Counted from the first letter of the stretch, positions 1 to 7,618 are shown. The stretch: 49,631 nucleotides of DNA from Parcubacteria group bacterium (GCA_016204035.1 JACQLN010000022.1:1-49631), one strand, 5' to 3'. Notes: generated by a model from the sequence alone, not told the origin. Numbers and translations are program-made.

Positions 1-21
1 ATATATAAATATATCGGTTAA

Positions 22-636
22 TCAATAAGTAAAACCAAAAGTGTTAAGCAGGGTGTTATGCAGAGTTACATAATAAGACGAAATTTTTTGGGCCTCGGGA
101 AAGTCGGTGTAAAATTCCGCGATAACATTTTTGCTGAACACATAGGTGACTATAGAATAGAGTTTTTCACTAATAATATATTCTTCCCGCTGAATAGCCG
201 GCCGGCCGGCCACTTTTAGTTTGCGCTCTTTTAGAATTTTGAAATTGGGACTGGATTTATTAACATCATCAACTTCGTTCACATATGAATCTAAATTAAT
301 ATATTTTCCGTTTGATATCGCCACAACCTTAAAGACTATGCCCCCGCTCGGGGTTTTGACTTCAAGATATTCTTCGTCTTTGGCGCCGTCGCCGTAAACG
401 CGCACCCAGTCGTTGGGGTATTTTACGTGAAAAAAATTATTCTCTTTGGTTTGATACAGATACCAGCCCGAGGGGTCGTAAACATATTCCGCCGCCGAAG
501 CATCCTCGGTTTTAGTGGTTCTGCCAGGGTCAAAAACCAAGTATAAAGACCCGATAATCAGGGCTATCAGGCCTAATCCGGCGAAAAGTTCGTTGGAGGG
601 TTGGTTTTGCTGTTTTGTTTGTTTAATTTTAGCCAT
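22..636 (-). CDS. Membrane-anchored hypothetical protein
   Basis: A 204-residue protein with a lysine/glutamine-rich cytoplasmic start, one hydrophobic segment at about residues 17-35 (FAGLGLIALIIGSLYLVF) and an extracytoplasmic domain. The domain has the look of a PsbP/LpqN-type fold (YPNDW near residue 75, then alternating beta-rich stretches), but I cannot assign a family firmly and propose no function. It is divergent from the MacA-like gene. A consensus promoter ends about 10 nt from the ATG and there is no SD, so the mRNA is probably leaderless. Confidence 0.7.
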   Translation of the reverse strand: MAKIKQTKQQNQPSNELFAGLGLIALIIGSLYLVFDPGRTTKTEDASAAEYVYDPSGWYLYQTKENNFFHVKYPNDWVRVYGDGAKDEEYLEVKTPSGGIVFKVVAISNGKYINLDSYVNEVDDVNKSSPNFKILKERKLKVAGRPAIQREEYIISEKLYSIVTYVFSKNVIAEFYTDFPEAQKISSYYVTLHNTLLNTFGFTY

Positions 637-651
637 ATTTTTGTCTGGCGC

Positions 652-680
652 ATTATATCAAAGTGCGTCTTTGGTGTCAA
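652..680 (-). promoter_or_regulatory. Sigma-70-type promoter for the 204-aa gene
   Basis: On the minus strand TTGACA is followed after 17 bp by TATAAT, a perfect consensus. The -10 box ends 15 nt before the ATG at 636, leaving a leader of only about 9 nt. Confidence 0.85.
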
Positions 681-690
681 TACATTTTAT

Positions 691-719
691 TTGACGTTTA
701 GGTAAAAATTATATATGTT
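691..719 (+). promoter_or_regulatory. Promoter for the MacA-like operon
   Basis: TTGACG, 17 bp, TATGTT, ending 9 nt before the ATG at 729. It is back to back with the minus-strand promoter at 652-680, so a single regulator bound here could act on both. Confidence 0.65.
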
Positions 720-728
720 AACTTAGCT

Positions 729-2516
729 ATGAAAGACTTGCTAAAAAAAGTGATTTCCCACAAATACTGGCAAAAAACCATAAAATTGGCTCTAGCCCAT
801 AAAGTCGTAAGTTTTGTTTTAGTTTTATTTGTTTTAGTTGGTGGTTATTGGGTTCTAGCTGGTGGAAATGATTCCGAAACCCGTTATGTTTTAGCCGCTG
901 TAGAAAGAGGAATTTTAACTGTTTCGTTAACCGGCAGCGGCCAGGTTTCGGCTTCCGATCAAGTGGACGTAAAGGCCAAAGTTTCCGGCGATGTGGTTTA
1001 TATTGGCTTAAAAAACGGCGATCCGGTTAAAACCGGAATGTTGATTGCGCAACTGGACGCGCGCGACGCCTTAAAAGCAGTGCGCGACGCCGAAGCCAAT
1101 CTGGCAAGCGCTAAAATCGCTTTGGCCAAACTTAAAAAACCAGCCGATGATCTGTCTTTAATCCAAACTCAAAACTCTTTTGACCAAGCCCAAGAAAACT
1201 TGGAAAAATCATACGATGATGGTTTTAATTCCGTGGCCGATGCCTTTTTAGAATTACCCGGAGCAATGCAGGGGCTCCAAGATATTCTTTATGGCGCCAA
1301 TTTATCCGCCGGCCAAAGCAACGTGGCGGCTTACAGCGATATGGTTAAAAACTATAACGCCGTAGCTCCTATATACAAAACTGATGCCGAAACCAAATAC
1401 ATCTCCGCTAGGAATGCTTACGATAAAAGTTTTAACGCTTATAAATCGGCTAGCCGGTTTTTCGGCAATGAAACGGTTAAAAATTTAATAAGCGATGTTT
1501 ATGAAACAACTAAATTGGTTGCCGAGGCCGTTAAAAGCGCGGATAACTTATTAAGTTTGGTTAAAGACGAAATGACTGAACGGAATTTAGCCGCGCCGGT
1601 CTTGCTGGCTAACCATCAAACCTTGCTTTCGGATTACACCGCTAAAACCAATGCGCACTTAAACAGTTTGCTTAGCGCCAAAGATAGTATTGTCTCTTCG
1701 GGCCGAACTGTATTGGAAAAAACCGAGGCCTTGGAAAAATTAAAACGAGGCGCCGACGAATTGGATTTGTCTTCGCAGGAACTTACGGTTAGGCAAAAAG
1801 AAAACGCGCTCAAAGACGCCCGGGAAAAACTGGCCGACTATTACATCCGCGCGCCTTTTGACGGCACTTTGGCCAAGCTGGAAATAAAAAAATCCGATAA
1901 CGTTTCGGCCGGGAACGTAACGGCCACCATTATAACTTCGGAAAAATTCGCCGAAATTTCCTTAAACGAAATTGATATCGCCAAAATCAAAATGGGGCAA
2001 TCAGCCGCTTTAACTTTTGACGCCGTGGACGGCTTAACTTTGGCGGGCGAAGTGGCAGAGACGGATATTGTCGGCACGGTTTCACAGGGGGTGGTCACTT
2101 ATAACGTAAAAATTGGATTCAACGCGAACGACGAACGGATTAAACCCGGTATGAGCGTCACCGCCGAAATAACCACCGATATAAAAGAAAACGTTTTAAT
2201 GGTGCCCGCGAGCGCCGTTAAAGCTCAAGGCCGAATGCGCTATGTGGAAATAATAGATCAAACCGCTACTGGTCGGGAGGGCTTGGCGCAAACCGCTCCG
2301 GGCGTGGTTTTACCGGCGGCGCCCCGCCGCCAGCCGGTGGAAGTGGGCTTGGCTGGAGAAACTAATGTCGAAATTGTTGGCGGTCTTAACGAAGGCGACA
2401 AAGTGGTCGTAAGAACTATCGCGCCTTCGGCCGCTACTCCCGCGGCGCCCAGCCTATTCGGTTCCCCGACGAGCGGAAACAGGGGCGGCGGGGGGAATAT
2501 ACGAATTCCCAGATAG
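729..2516 (+). CDS. MacA/HlyD-family periplasmic adaptor
   Basis: A 595-residue membrane-fusion protein of a MacAB-type exporter. It has an N-terminal membrane anchor (about residues 27-45), a split biotinyl-lipoyl domain (SGDVVYIGLKNGDPVKTG near 90, and YIRAPFDGTLAKLEIKKSD near 370), a long alpha-helical hairpin between the halves, then a beta-barrel and membrane-proximal domain. The C-terminus is glycine/arginine-rich (SGNRGGGGNIRIPR). It is longer than Escherichia coli MacA (about 370 aa), mostly because of the hairpin and a low-complexity insert near residue 520. The ABC ATPase and permease follow. There is no SD. In an organism with no typical outer membrane, I infer that it couples the permease to export across the cell envelope. 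Confidence 0.9.
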   Translation: MKDLLKKVISHKYWQKTIKLALAHKVVSFVLVLFVLVGGYWVLAGGNDSETRYVLAAVERGILTVSLTGSGQVSASDQVDVKAKVSGDVVYIGLKNGDPVKTGMLIAQLDARDALKAVRDAEANLASAKIALAKLKKPADDLSLIQTQNSFDQAQENLEKSYDDGFNSVADAFLELPGAMQGLQDILYGANLSAGQSNVAAYSDMVKNYNAVAPIYKTDAETKYISARNAYDKSFNAYKSASRFFGNETVKNLISDVYETTKLVAEAVKSADNLLSLVKDEMTERNLAAPVLLANHQTLLSDYTAKTNAHLNSLLSAKDSIVSSGRTVLEKTEALEKLKRGADELDLSSQELTVRQKENALKDAREKLADYYIRAPFDGTLAKLEIKKSDNVSAGNVTATIITSEKFAEISLNEIDIAKIKMGQSAALTFDAVDGLTLAGEVAETDIVGTVSQGVVTYNVKIGFNANDERIKPGMSVTAEITTDIKENVLMVPASAVKAQGRMRYVEIIDQTATGREGLAQTAPGVVLPAAPRRQPVEVGLAGETNVEIVGGLNEGDKVVVRTIAPSAATPAAPSLFGSPTSGNRGGGGNIRIPR

Positions 2517-2519
2517 TTT

Positions 2520-2620
2520 AACGTCAGATTACTATTTCGCTCCTCAGGGAGGAGCCCTTCGCCCCACCCTATCTTAATTAAATAAACCTCCCCGAAGTCG
2601 CTCAACAGCAATCTGACATT
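2520..2620 (-). repeat. E1 hairpin element, copy a (inverted)
   Basis: The element fills the gap between the adaptor and ATPase genes. An outer stem GTCAGATT (2523-2530) pairs with AATCTGAC (2610-2617), and an inner hairpin GCTCCTC-agg-GAGGAGC lies at 2539-2555. Read on the minus strand, the interior (GAGCGACTTC, GGGAGGTT, then CTCCTCC and GGAGCG) matches the interior of the elements at 13704-13802 and 25141-25241, although the outer stem is unrelated. Confidence 0.7.
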
Positions 2621-2628
2621 ATTTAATA

Positions 2629-3312
2629 ATGATTGAAATCAAAAATATCACCAAAACATACAAAACCGGGCCGATGGAATTTCAAGCTCTCGCCGGAGTG
2701 AGTTTTAAGATTGCCAGCGGCGAGTTTGTGGCCATTATGGGGCCGTCGGGTTCGGGCAAATCAACTTTAATGCATATTATCGGCGCTTTGGATAAACCCA
2801 CCACCGGCCAATATTTTTTGGGCGGCCAAAACATGTCGGCTTTGTCCGAAAACGAACTCGCCGATATTAGAAAAAATAAAATCGGGTTTGTGTTCCAACA
2901 ATTCAATCTTTTGCCCCGCACGTCTGTTTTAAGAAACGTAATGTTGCCTTTGGTTTATGCCGGCCTTAACAGCGCCGATCGGAAAGTTCAGTCGGAAATC
3001 GCCCTTAAGGCGGCCGGTTTGGATGAAAGCCATTTTAAGCATATGTCTAACCAGCTTTCCGGCGGCCAGATCCAGCGGGTGGCCATTGCCCGGGCTTTGG
3101 TTAACAACCCCGCTTTGATTTTGGCCGACGAACCCACCGGCAATTTAGATTCCAAAACCGGCGAGATTGTGCTTAACACCTTCAAAAAACTAAACCAAGA
3201 ACAAGGCCGAACCATCATTCTTATTACCCACGAACGCGACGTGGCCCAACACGCCCGCCGCGTAATTCATATTAAAGACGGCTTGATTGAAAGCGACACA
3301 GGCCAGTTATAA
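2629..3312 (+). CDS. ABC transporter ATPase, MacB/LolD type
   Basis: A 227-residue nucleotide-binding subunit that powers the adjacent permease. It has Walker A GPSGSGKST (about 39-47), Q-loop FQQFN, signature LSGGQ (about 142), Walker B ALILADEPTG and the H-loop ITHE. The length is standard for a stand-alone MacB/LolD ATPase. In E. coli MacB this domain is fused to the permease; here the two are separate genes, separated by an E2 element. Confidence 0.93.
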   Translation: MIEIKNITKTYKTGPMEFQALAGVSFKIASGEFVAIMGPSGSGKSTLMHIIGALDKPTTGQYFLGGQNMSALSENELADIRKNKIGFVFQQFNLLPRTSVLRNVMLPLVYAGLNSADRKVQSEIALKAAGLDESHFKHMSNQLSGGQIQRVAIARALVNNPALILADEPTGNLDSKTGEIVLNTFKKLNQEQGRTIILITHERDVAQHARRVIHIKDGLIESDTGQL

Positions 3313-3318
3313 AGTGAG

Positions 3319-3410
3319 AGAAATATCGTTCCGAGCTGCCTCATGGAGATGACCGAATACTACAATTGAGAGGCCTCCATGCCGGCTGCGAGGAATGATA
3401 TTTCTTGAAC
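3319..3410 (+). repeat. E2 hairpin element, copy a
   Basis: A long imperfect hairpin: AGAAATATCGTTCC (3319-3332) pairs with GGAATGATATTTCT (3392-3405). The interior is shared with the element at 44347-44437 (CTGCC, CATGGAGA, GAGAGGC, CC.TG, GGC.G.GAGG in the same order), and the similarity runs past the stem into TTGAA.GTAA. It sits directly before the permease start codon. Confidence 0.75.
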
Positions 3411-3415
3411 GTAAA

Positions 3416-4630
3416 ATGAATCTAAAAGATATTTTCTACGAAACCTATACCGCTTTAGCCGCCAATAAAGTCAGATCGGGTTTAACTATTTTAGGCATTG
3501 TTATCGGCATCGGTTCGGTTATTGCCATGGTTTCCATAGGCGAGGGCGCCAAAGTTCAGATCCAAACTTCTATTGAAAGCTTAGGATCCAATTTGTTAAC
3601 GATTCTGCCGGGCGTGGTCCAGCCCGGGCGGGGTATAGTTTCTTCGGGCCGGGGCGCGGCTCAAACCTTAGATAACGACGACAGCGAAATCATCCAAACT
3701 ATAGATGGCGTGGCCGCGGTGGCGCCGGAGGTTTCGCGCCGGTTCCAGGTGATCGCTCCCACCGGCAACAACACCAACACCACCGTGACCGGGGCCGACC
3801 CCGTTTTTATGAACGTGCGCAATCTTGTTTTAGCGGAGGGTTCGTTTATAACCGATAGCGGAGTAAGAGGTTTGGGGCGGGAAGCGGTTTTGGGCGCTAC
3901 AGTGGCCCAGGATCTTTTTGGGGAAGGCGCCCAGGTGGTGGGCGAGACCATAAGAATAAATAGAATAAATTTTAGAGTGATCGGCCTTTTAGAACCCAAA
4001 GGCGGGTTTGGTTTTTCTGGGCCGGACGATATGATTATTGTGCCTGTAACCACTATGCAGAAAATTCTGGCGGGTGTGGATTATCTTTCCACTATTTCGG
4101 TCAGCGTAACCGATAAAAACCGCATGAACGAAGTCCGCGACAGCATCAACGCCATTCTTACCGAAAAACACCGCGTGGACGAACCGGATTTTTCCATTAT
4201 TTCGCAGGAAGATATTTTAGGCACGCTCTCGCAGGTCATAAACACGTTTACAATGTTTCTGGCTTCCATCGCCGGAATTTCGTTGGTGGTGGGCGGCATC
4301 GGCATTATGAATATGATGCTGACCACCGTAACCGAACGCACGCGCGAGATCGGTTTGCGTAAAGCCATCGGCGCCACCAAAAAAGACATCAATCGCCAGT
4401 TTCTGGCCGAGGCGGTTTTACTTACTTTTGTGGGCGGATTTTTAGGCATCGCTTTGGGCTGGGCGATATCATTTGGCGTCACTGCCTTGGGCTTGGTCCA
4501 AACCAGCGTTTCACTTTATTCCGTATTTTTGGCTTTCGGCGTCTCGGCCGCCATCGGCATCATTTTTGGTTATTACCCCGCCCGAAAAGCTTCAAGTATG
4601 AATCCTATTGATGCGCTTAGATATGAATAG
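3416..4630 (+). CDS. ABC transporter permease, MacB/FtsX family
   Basis: About 404 residues, with one transmembrane helix near the N-terminus, a large extracytoplasmic MacB_PCD domain (about residues 45-260) and three C-terminal helices (the FtsX domain) with the conserved TERTREIGLRKAIGA motif. It ends PIDALRYE, typical of the family. I start at 3416 (MNLKD) because this matches family N-termini; an upstream in-frame ATG at 3395 lies inside the E2 hairpin. It works with the two genes before it. The last seven codons, stop included, are duplicated downstream at 4684-4704. Confidence 0.92.
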   Translation: MNLKDIFYETYTALAANKVRSGLTILGIVIGIGSVIAMVSIGEGAKVQIQTSIESLGSNLLTILPGVVQPGRGIVSSGRGAAQTLDNDDSEIIQTIDGVAAVAPEVSRRFQVIAPTGNNTNTTVTGADPVFMNVRNLVLAEGSFITDSGVRGLGREAVLGATVAQDLFGEGAQVVGETIRINRINFRVIGLLEPKGGFGFSGPDDMIIVPVTTMQKILAGVDYLSTISVSVTDKNRMNEVRDSINAILTEKHRVDEPDFSIISQEDILGTLSQVINTFTMFLASIAGISLVVGGIGIMNMMLTTVTERTREIGLRKAIGATKKDINRQFLAEAVLLTFVGGFLGIALGWAISFGVTALGLVQTSVSLYSVFLAFGVSAAIGIIFGYYPARKASSMNPIDALRYE

Positions 4631-4646
4631 AGTTAAATCCCACTTG

Positions 4647-4681
4647 CCCCGTAGTGAACACGAAGTGTTCTACTATCGGGG
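4647..4681 (+). repeat. Hairpin between the two copies of the permease 3' end
   Basis: CCCCG.AGT..ACAC pairs with GTGT..ACT..CGGGG around a GAA loop. With the repeated gene tail it makes up the whole 74-bp insert between the permease stop and the DUF192 gene. Confidence 0.7.
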
Positions 4682-4683
4682 TA

Positions 4684-4704
4684 GACGCGTTAAGATATGA
4701 GTAG
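4684..4704 (+). pseudogene. Displaced 3' end of the MacB-type permease gene
   Basis: These 21 bases encode DALRYE and a stop, the same as the permease C-terminus at 4610-4630, but with four synonymous third-position changes. The stub stop lies 2 nt before the DUF192 ATG. This suggests that it is the original end of the permease gene, once tightly linked to DUF192. Confidence 0.7.
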
Positions 4705-4706
4705 TT

Positions 4707-5231
4707 ATGCGTAAATATTTTTTGTTGATTTTAATTTTTTTAGGTGCGGGGGTGTGGTGGGCGCAAAATATCAAACACCGAGTGTTTGATATAGATATTA
4801 AAACTTCGGTTGCTATTGTCGGAACAACTGTCAAAGAAGATTCTCCGTACGTTCAAATCAACAACCTTAAAATTCCGGTGGAACTGGCGAAAACCGAAGC
4901 CGAGGTTCAAAAAGGGCTTTCAGGCCGGGCATCGTTGGGCGCGGATCAAGGTATGTTGTTTATTTTCGCCCAACCAGATTATTACCGCTTCTGGATGCCC
5001 GACATGCGTTTTCCCATAGATATAATTTGGATAAACGAAAATAAGGTGGCGGGAATCAGCCAAAATGTGTCTAACGAATTTGATCCTAAAAATCCTAAAT
5101 TCTATATACCACCCCGGCCGGCCGACAAAGTTTTAGAGGTAAATGCCGGTTTTGCCGAAAATAAAAAAATAAAAACAGGGGACAAGATAATTTTTAACAA
5201 TGTTGATTTTACCGGCTCAAACCCAAGATAA
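4707..5231 (+). CDS. DUF192 family exported protein
   Basis: 174 residues: a hydrophobic N-terminal signal or anchor (residues 3-20), then a DUF192 domain from about residue 45 (VELAKTEAEVQKGLSGRASL, MLFIFAQPDYYRFWMPDMRFPIDIIWI). The family is widespread but its molecular role is not established. An 11-3-11 perfect palindrome (4768-4792) is read in frame just after the anchor (residues about 21-29), where it lengthens the linker without harming the domain. The gene overlaps the FemAB gene by 32 nt, which suggests co-transcription. Confidence 0.9.
   Translation: MRKYFLLILIFLGAGVWWAQNIKHRVFDIDIKTSVAIVGTTVKEDSPYVQINNLKIPVELAKTEAEVQKGLSGRASLGADQGMLFIFAQPDYYRFWMPDMRFPIDIIWINENKVAGISQNVSNEFDPKNPKFYIPPRPADKVLEVNAGFAENKKIKTGDKIIFNNVDFTGSNPR
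4768..4792 (+). repeat. In-frame palindrome in the DUF192 gene
   Basis: ATATCAAACAC-CGA-GTGTTTGATAT, perfect arms of 11 bp, lying in the linker between membrane anchor and domain. Confidence 0.75.
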
Positions 5232-6243
5232 GGAAATTTGGAACAGTTTTGTAAGTGAAAACTACCCGCCCATCGGCGCTTTTATGGCCTCGTGGGAATG
5301 GGGCGTTTTCCAGCAAGCCCTGGGACGGAAAATAGACAGATATTTTATTACCGCCGAAAATAAAACCGTAGGCGCGTTTACCGTAGTCCATTGCCAACTG
5401 CCTTTGGGCCAACAGTACGGCTACGCGCCGCGCGGGCCGGTTCTAAACCGAGATTTTTTTAACACTCCGGAAAAAATAAATAATCTTTTTAAGTTTATTG
5501 AACGCTGGGCCAAACAAAATTTTCCCGGTTTTATTTTTTTGCGCCTAGAACCGCCACTCGGTTCGGAAACAATAATCACAACCAAAGGGTTGATCCGTCC
5601 GGATTATTACATCCAACCGCGCCGCAACTTGGCCATCAACTTAAACAAAACCGAAAACGAAATACTGGCCGAATTCCATTCTTCCACCCGATCCAATGTT
5701 AAAAAAGCGGAGCGTAAAGGCGTAACGGCCGAAATTAAAAAAGAAATGTCGCCGGACGGCTGGAACCATTTTTTTAAGATGGCCGATGAAACTATGGCCC
5801 GCAACGAGGGTAAAAATATTTACCCCGGCCGGGCTTATTTTGAAACCATGCTTAAAACCGTGCCTTATGTTGACGATGCCCGGGACGGGGAGTTATCGCT
5901 CGGTTTTTTTTGCGGCCGGCACGAAGGCCGTATGGCGGCCATGAATCTAGTGTTGTTTTTTGGCCGAACAGCCACCTACCTTTTTGGCGGATCGTACACC
6001 GCCGAACTTTCTTCTAAGGTAACCACCTATTTGCATTGGCGGGGAATGGAAGAAGCCAAAAAAAGAGGATATAAATATTACGATCTTGGCGGCATAGACG
6101 AAAAACTTTGGCCGTCGCTGACTGTTTTTAAGCGGCGTTTTAAGGGCGAGGAATTTGAATACTTGGGCAATATAGATGTGGTTCTTAACCCTTTAGGTTA
6201 TTGGGTTTACAATATAATTAGAAGAATAAGAAAAAGCGGTTAA
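5200..6243 (+). CDS. FemAB-type aminoacyltransferase (peptidoglycan cross-bridge)
   Basis: A 347-residue member of the FemA/FemB/FmhB group, which adds amino acids to the lipid II peptide stem using aminoacyl-tRNA. It has two GNAT-like halves: SFVSENYPPIGAFMASWEWG at the start, the FemAB motif RSNVKKAERKG near residue 165, and C-terminal YYDLGGIDEKLWPSLTVFKRRFKGE. The family's final NPLGYWVYN segment is present. The start overlaps the DUF192 gene by 32 nt; no later ATG fits as well. It is consistent with the peptidoglycan genes elsewhere in the window. Confidence 0.9.
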   Translation: MLILPAQTQDKEIWNSFVSENYPPIGAFMASWEWGVFQQALGRKIDRYFITAENKTVGAFTVVHCQLPLGQQYGYAPRGPVLNRDFFNTPEKINNLFKFIERWAKQNFPGFIFLRLEPPLGSETIITTKGLIRPDYYIQPRRNLAINLNKTENEILAEFHSSTRSNVKKAERKGVTAEIKKEMSPDGWNHFFKMADETMARNEGKNIYPGRAYFETMLKTVPYVDDARDGELSLGFFCGRHEGRMAAMNLVLFFGRTATYLFGGSYTAELSSKVTTYLHWRGMEEAKKRGYKYYDLGGIDEKLWPSLTVFKRRFKGEEFEYLGNIDVVLNPLGYWVYNIIRRIRKSG

Positions 6244-6722
6244 GAACGTTTTTGGTTAATAAAAGGTGTTAGGAAAACGCCGCCGATCAAACCGCCGGCG
6301 GTGTTGCTGATAATATCCAACCAGGTGTCGTTGGCAGTTTTGGCGAAAGAAAAGTCAAAATAATTTTGCAAAGCGTATTCCAGCATCTCGTTAACCGTGC
6401 CCAGCGAAAGCGTTATTAAAAAACTGAACACGAAAAATTGGAACTTGCTTACATTCAACCCAGTGTCTTTAACCACCAAAAAACAAACCAGAAAACTCAA
6501 AAACCCGCCGCCAAAAATATGTAAAATCCTGTTGCTTAGTTCTAAATCGCGGATGCCGGAACTGCCGACAAAAATTAAAAAAGAAAGCGCAACCGTCAAG
6601 ACAACGGAATACAAAGATTTTCGGCCGGGGGCCGGCGAGACACCATTAAAAAAAGCCGGAAACAGAAAATAAAATAAAAAATAAGTTGCCACCCACCCTA
6701 AAAGCACTAAAAACAGGTACAT
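6240..6722 (-). CDS. VanZ-like / DUF2238-type membrane protein
   Basis: 160 residues with four or five predicted transmembrane helices. The conserved family pattern is visible: HIFGGGFLSFLV, then GTVNEMLEYALQ, then NDTWLDIISNTAGGLIGG. The function of the family is unclear (VanZ itself affects teicoplanin sensitivity). It converges on the FemAB gene with a 4-nt overlap of the ends. Confidence 0.8.
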   Translation of the reverse strand: MYLFLVLLGWVATYFLFYFLFPAFFNGVSPAPGRKSLYSVVLTVALSFLIFVGSSGIRDLELSNRILHIFGGGFLSFLVCFLVVKDTGLNVSKFQFFVFSFLITLSLGTVNEMLEYALQNYFDFSFAKTANDTWLDIISNTAGGLIGGVFLTPFINQKRS

Positions 6723-6903
6723 ATTTAAGTTTGTTTTTAATTTTTTTATTATTGGATAAAATCCATCAGCTGCGGGACCACCGCCTTTTGCGGTGCAAGC
6801 TGGATTCGAACCCCCGCCTTCCGCGGGGTAAACAAGATACCCTCCTTTTCATCCCGCCACAGGCGGGACAAGCAGGGAGGTGTCCTACTTCACCCCGCCA
6901 AAT

Positions 6904-7236
6904 TTATTTATTCCCATCCAAAGCTGCGGGACCTGGATTCGAACCAAGATACCCTCCTTCAAAGGGAGGTGTCCTACCATTAGACGATCCCGCAGCTTTG
7001 GAAAGGAATTTTTTAAAAGCGTTACCGCTTTTCCAACTTTTGATTAATTTTTCTAATTTTCTTGCTTCAGCAATAGAATCAAAAACCTTGTTATATATAA
7101 TTTCCCAAGGTTTTCCGTGTTTCGTTGAATATACATCACCTTTATTGTGCCTTATTAATCTTTCGGAAGGTGATAATACAGTGATTCCGGTATAATATCT
7201 GTCTTTTTTATTTTTAAGTATGTAAAGATGCGGCAT
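6904..7236 (-). CDS. GIY-YIG nuclease, reading through tRNA-Gln
   Basis: 110 residues. Residues 1-82 are a compact GIY-YIG domain of the UvrC-N/YhbQ-like type: LYIL and YYTGIT for the GIY and YIG segments, an R..RHNKGD motif, and the presumed catalytic glutamate region EARKLEKLIKSW. The remaining 28 residues (AAGSSNGRTPPF...) are simply the translation of the overlapping tRNA-Gln, so the protein-coding and tRNA genes share 71 bases on the same strand. Such nucleases cut DNA at branched or specific sites; I infer a role in moving the element. Confidence 0.8.
   Translation of the reverse strand: MPHLYILKNKKDRYYTGITVLSPSERLIRHNKGDVYSTKHGKPWEIIYNKVFDSIAEARKLEKLIKSWKSGNAFKKFLSKAAGSSNGRTPPFEGGYLGSNPGPAALDGNK
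6924..6994 (-). tRNA. tRNA-Gln (UUG)
   Basis: 71 nt, U1-A72 acceptor (TGCGGGA with TCCCGCA), D-arm GTCT/GGAC, anticodon stem CCTCC/GGAGG with loop CTTTGAA giving anticodon TTG, T-arm CTTGG-TTCGAAT-CCAGG, discriminator G. CCA is not encoded. U1 is a normal glutamine identity feature. It is the only intact copy seen here. Confidence 0.93.
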
Positions 7237-7279
7237 TAAATTTGGCGGGGCAAGTTAGACGATCCCGCAATATTATAAA

Positions 7280-7618
7280 TTAAAATATCATGGTTTCAAT
7301 TTTTGACCTAACTTCATCTATAACCGACATATCAACCTTATCAATAAATTCGACTTTTCTGGCTTTCCAATCGGCGCTTTTTAAATGATCTGCCAAAATA
7401 ACGCCCGAGAACTTTCCTGCTTCTACCCAAACTTCAAATGGGTAATGCTTAACCTTTTTTGTAAGGGGGCACACTAAAGCTAGCCGGGATAATTTATTAT
7501 ATTTTTCTGGAGAAACAACCAAAGCCGGCCGTCGGCCACCCTGCTTATGACCTAAAACAGGATCAAAATCAATCCAAACCAAATCACCTCTATCGGGTAT
7601 GTAAGATTTAGTTACCAT
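7280..7618 (-). CDS. mazF: MazF-type mRNA interferase toxin
   Basis: 112 residues of the PemK/MazF fold: RGDLVWIDFDPVLGHKQGGRRPALVVS at the start, then CPLT near residue 50 (catalytic Arg and Thr positions of the family), then the ILADHLKSADWKARKVEFI strand-helix segment. These toxins cleave RNA at short sequences. The gene overlaps the antitoxin by 7 nt, the usual order antitoxin then toxin. The target sequence cannot be read from the protein. Confidence 0.9.
   Translation of the reverse strand: MVTKSYIPDRGDLVWIDFDPVLGHKQGGRRPALVVSPEKYNKLSRLALVCPLTKKVKHYPFEVWVEAGKFSGVILADHLKSADWKARKVEFIDKVDMSVIDEVRSKIETMIF

Larger units (their letters stand above)
6893..7250 (-). mobile_element. Small GIY-YIG element inserted in a tRNA-Gln gene
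   Basis: Perfect 13-bp terminal inverted repeats, CCCCGCCAAATTT at 6893-6905 and AAATTTGGCGGGG at 7238-7250, enclose one GIY-YIG gene and an intact tRNA-Gln. The ends are flanked by TTCA and CAAG, the same flanks as a cargo-free palindrome in the broken tRNA. The nuclease start codon lies 2 nt inside one repeat and its stop lies inside the other, so the element is fully packed. This reading of the ends is mine; I know of no named family. Confidence 0.65.
6770..7269 (-). pseudogene. tRNA-Gln gene broken by four insertions
   Basis: Read on the minus strand, the pieces line up in order with the intact tRNA-Gln at 6924-6994: acceptor plus start of the D-arm (7255-7269), D-arm to anticodon stem, anticodon stem to T-arm, T-arm, acceptor 3' strand (6771-6777). 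They are separated by three 21-26-nt GC-rich palindromes (in + coordinates about 6779-6799, 6812-6832 and 6848-6873) and by the GIY-YIG element in the D-loop. The anticodon triplet is lost, so a functional tRNA is unlikely even if the inserts were removed. Confidence 0.8.

Noticed and set aside
2258..2611. 117-codon minus-strand frame over the adaptor 3' end
   Set aside because: Overlaps adaptor and E1 element; no start context, composition explained by the antisense of Gly/Pro/Ala codons.
6770..7269. Broken tRNA-Gln as a tRNA with spliced introns
   Set aside because: The inserts interrupt several arms, the anticodon triplet is lost at one of them, and an intact tRNA-Gln lies inside; no group I intron core was seen.
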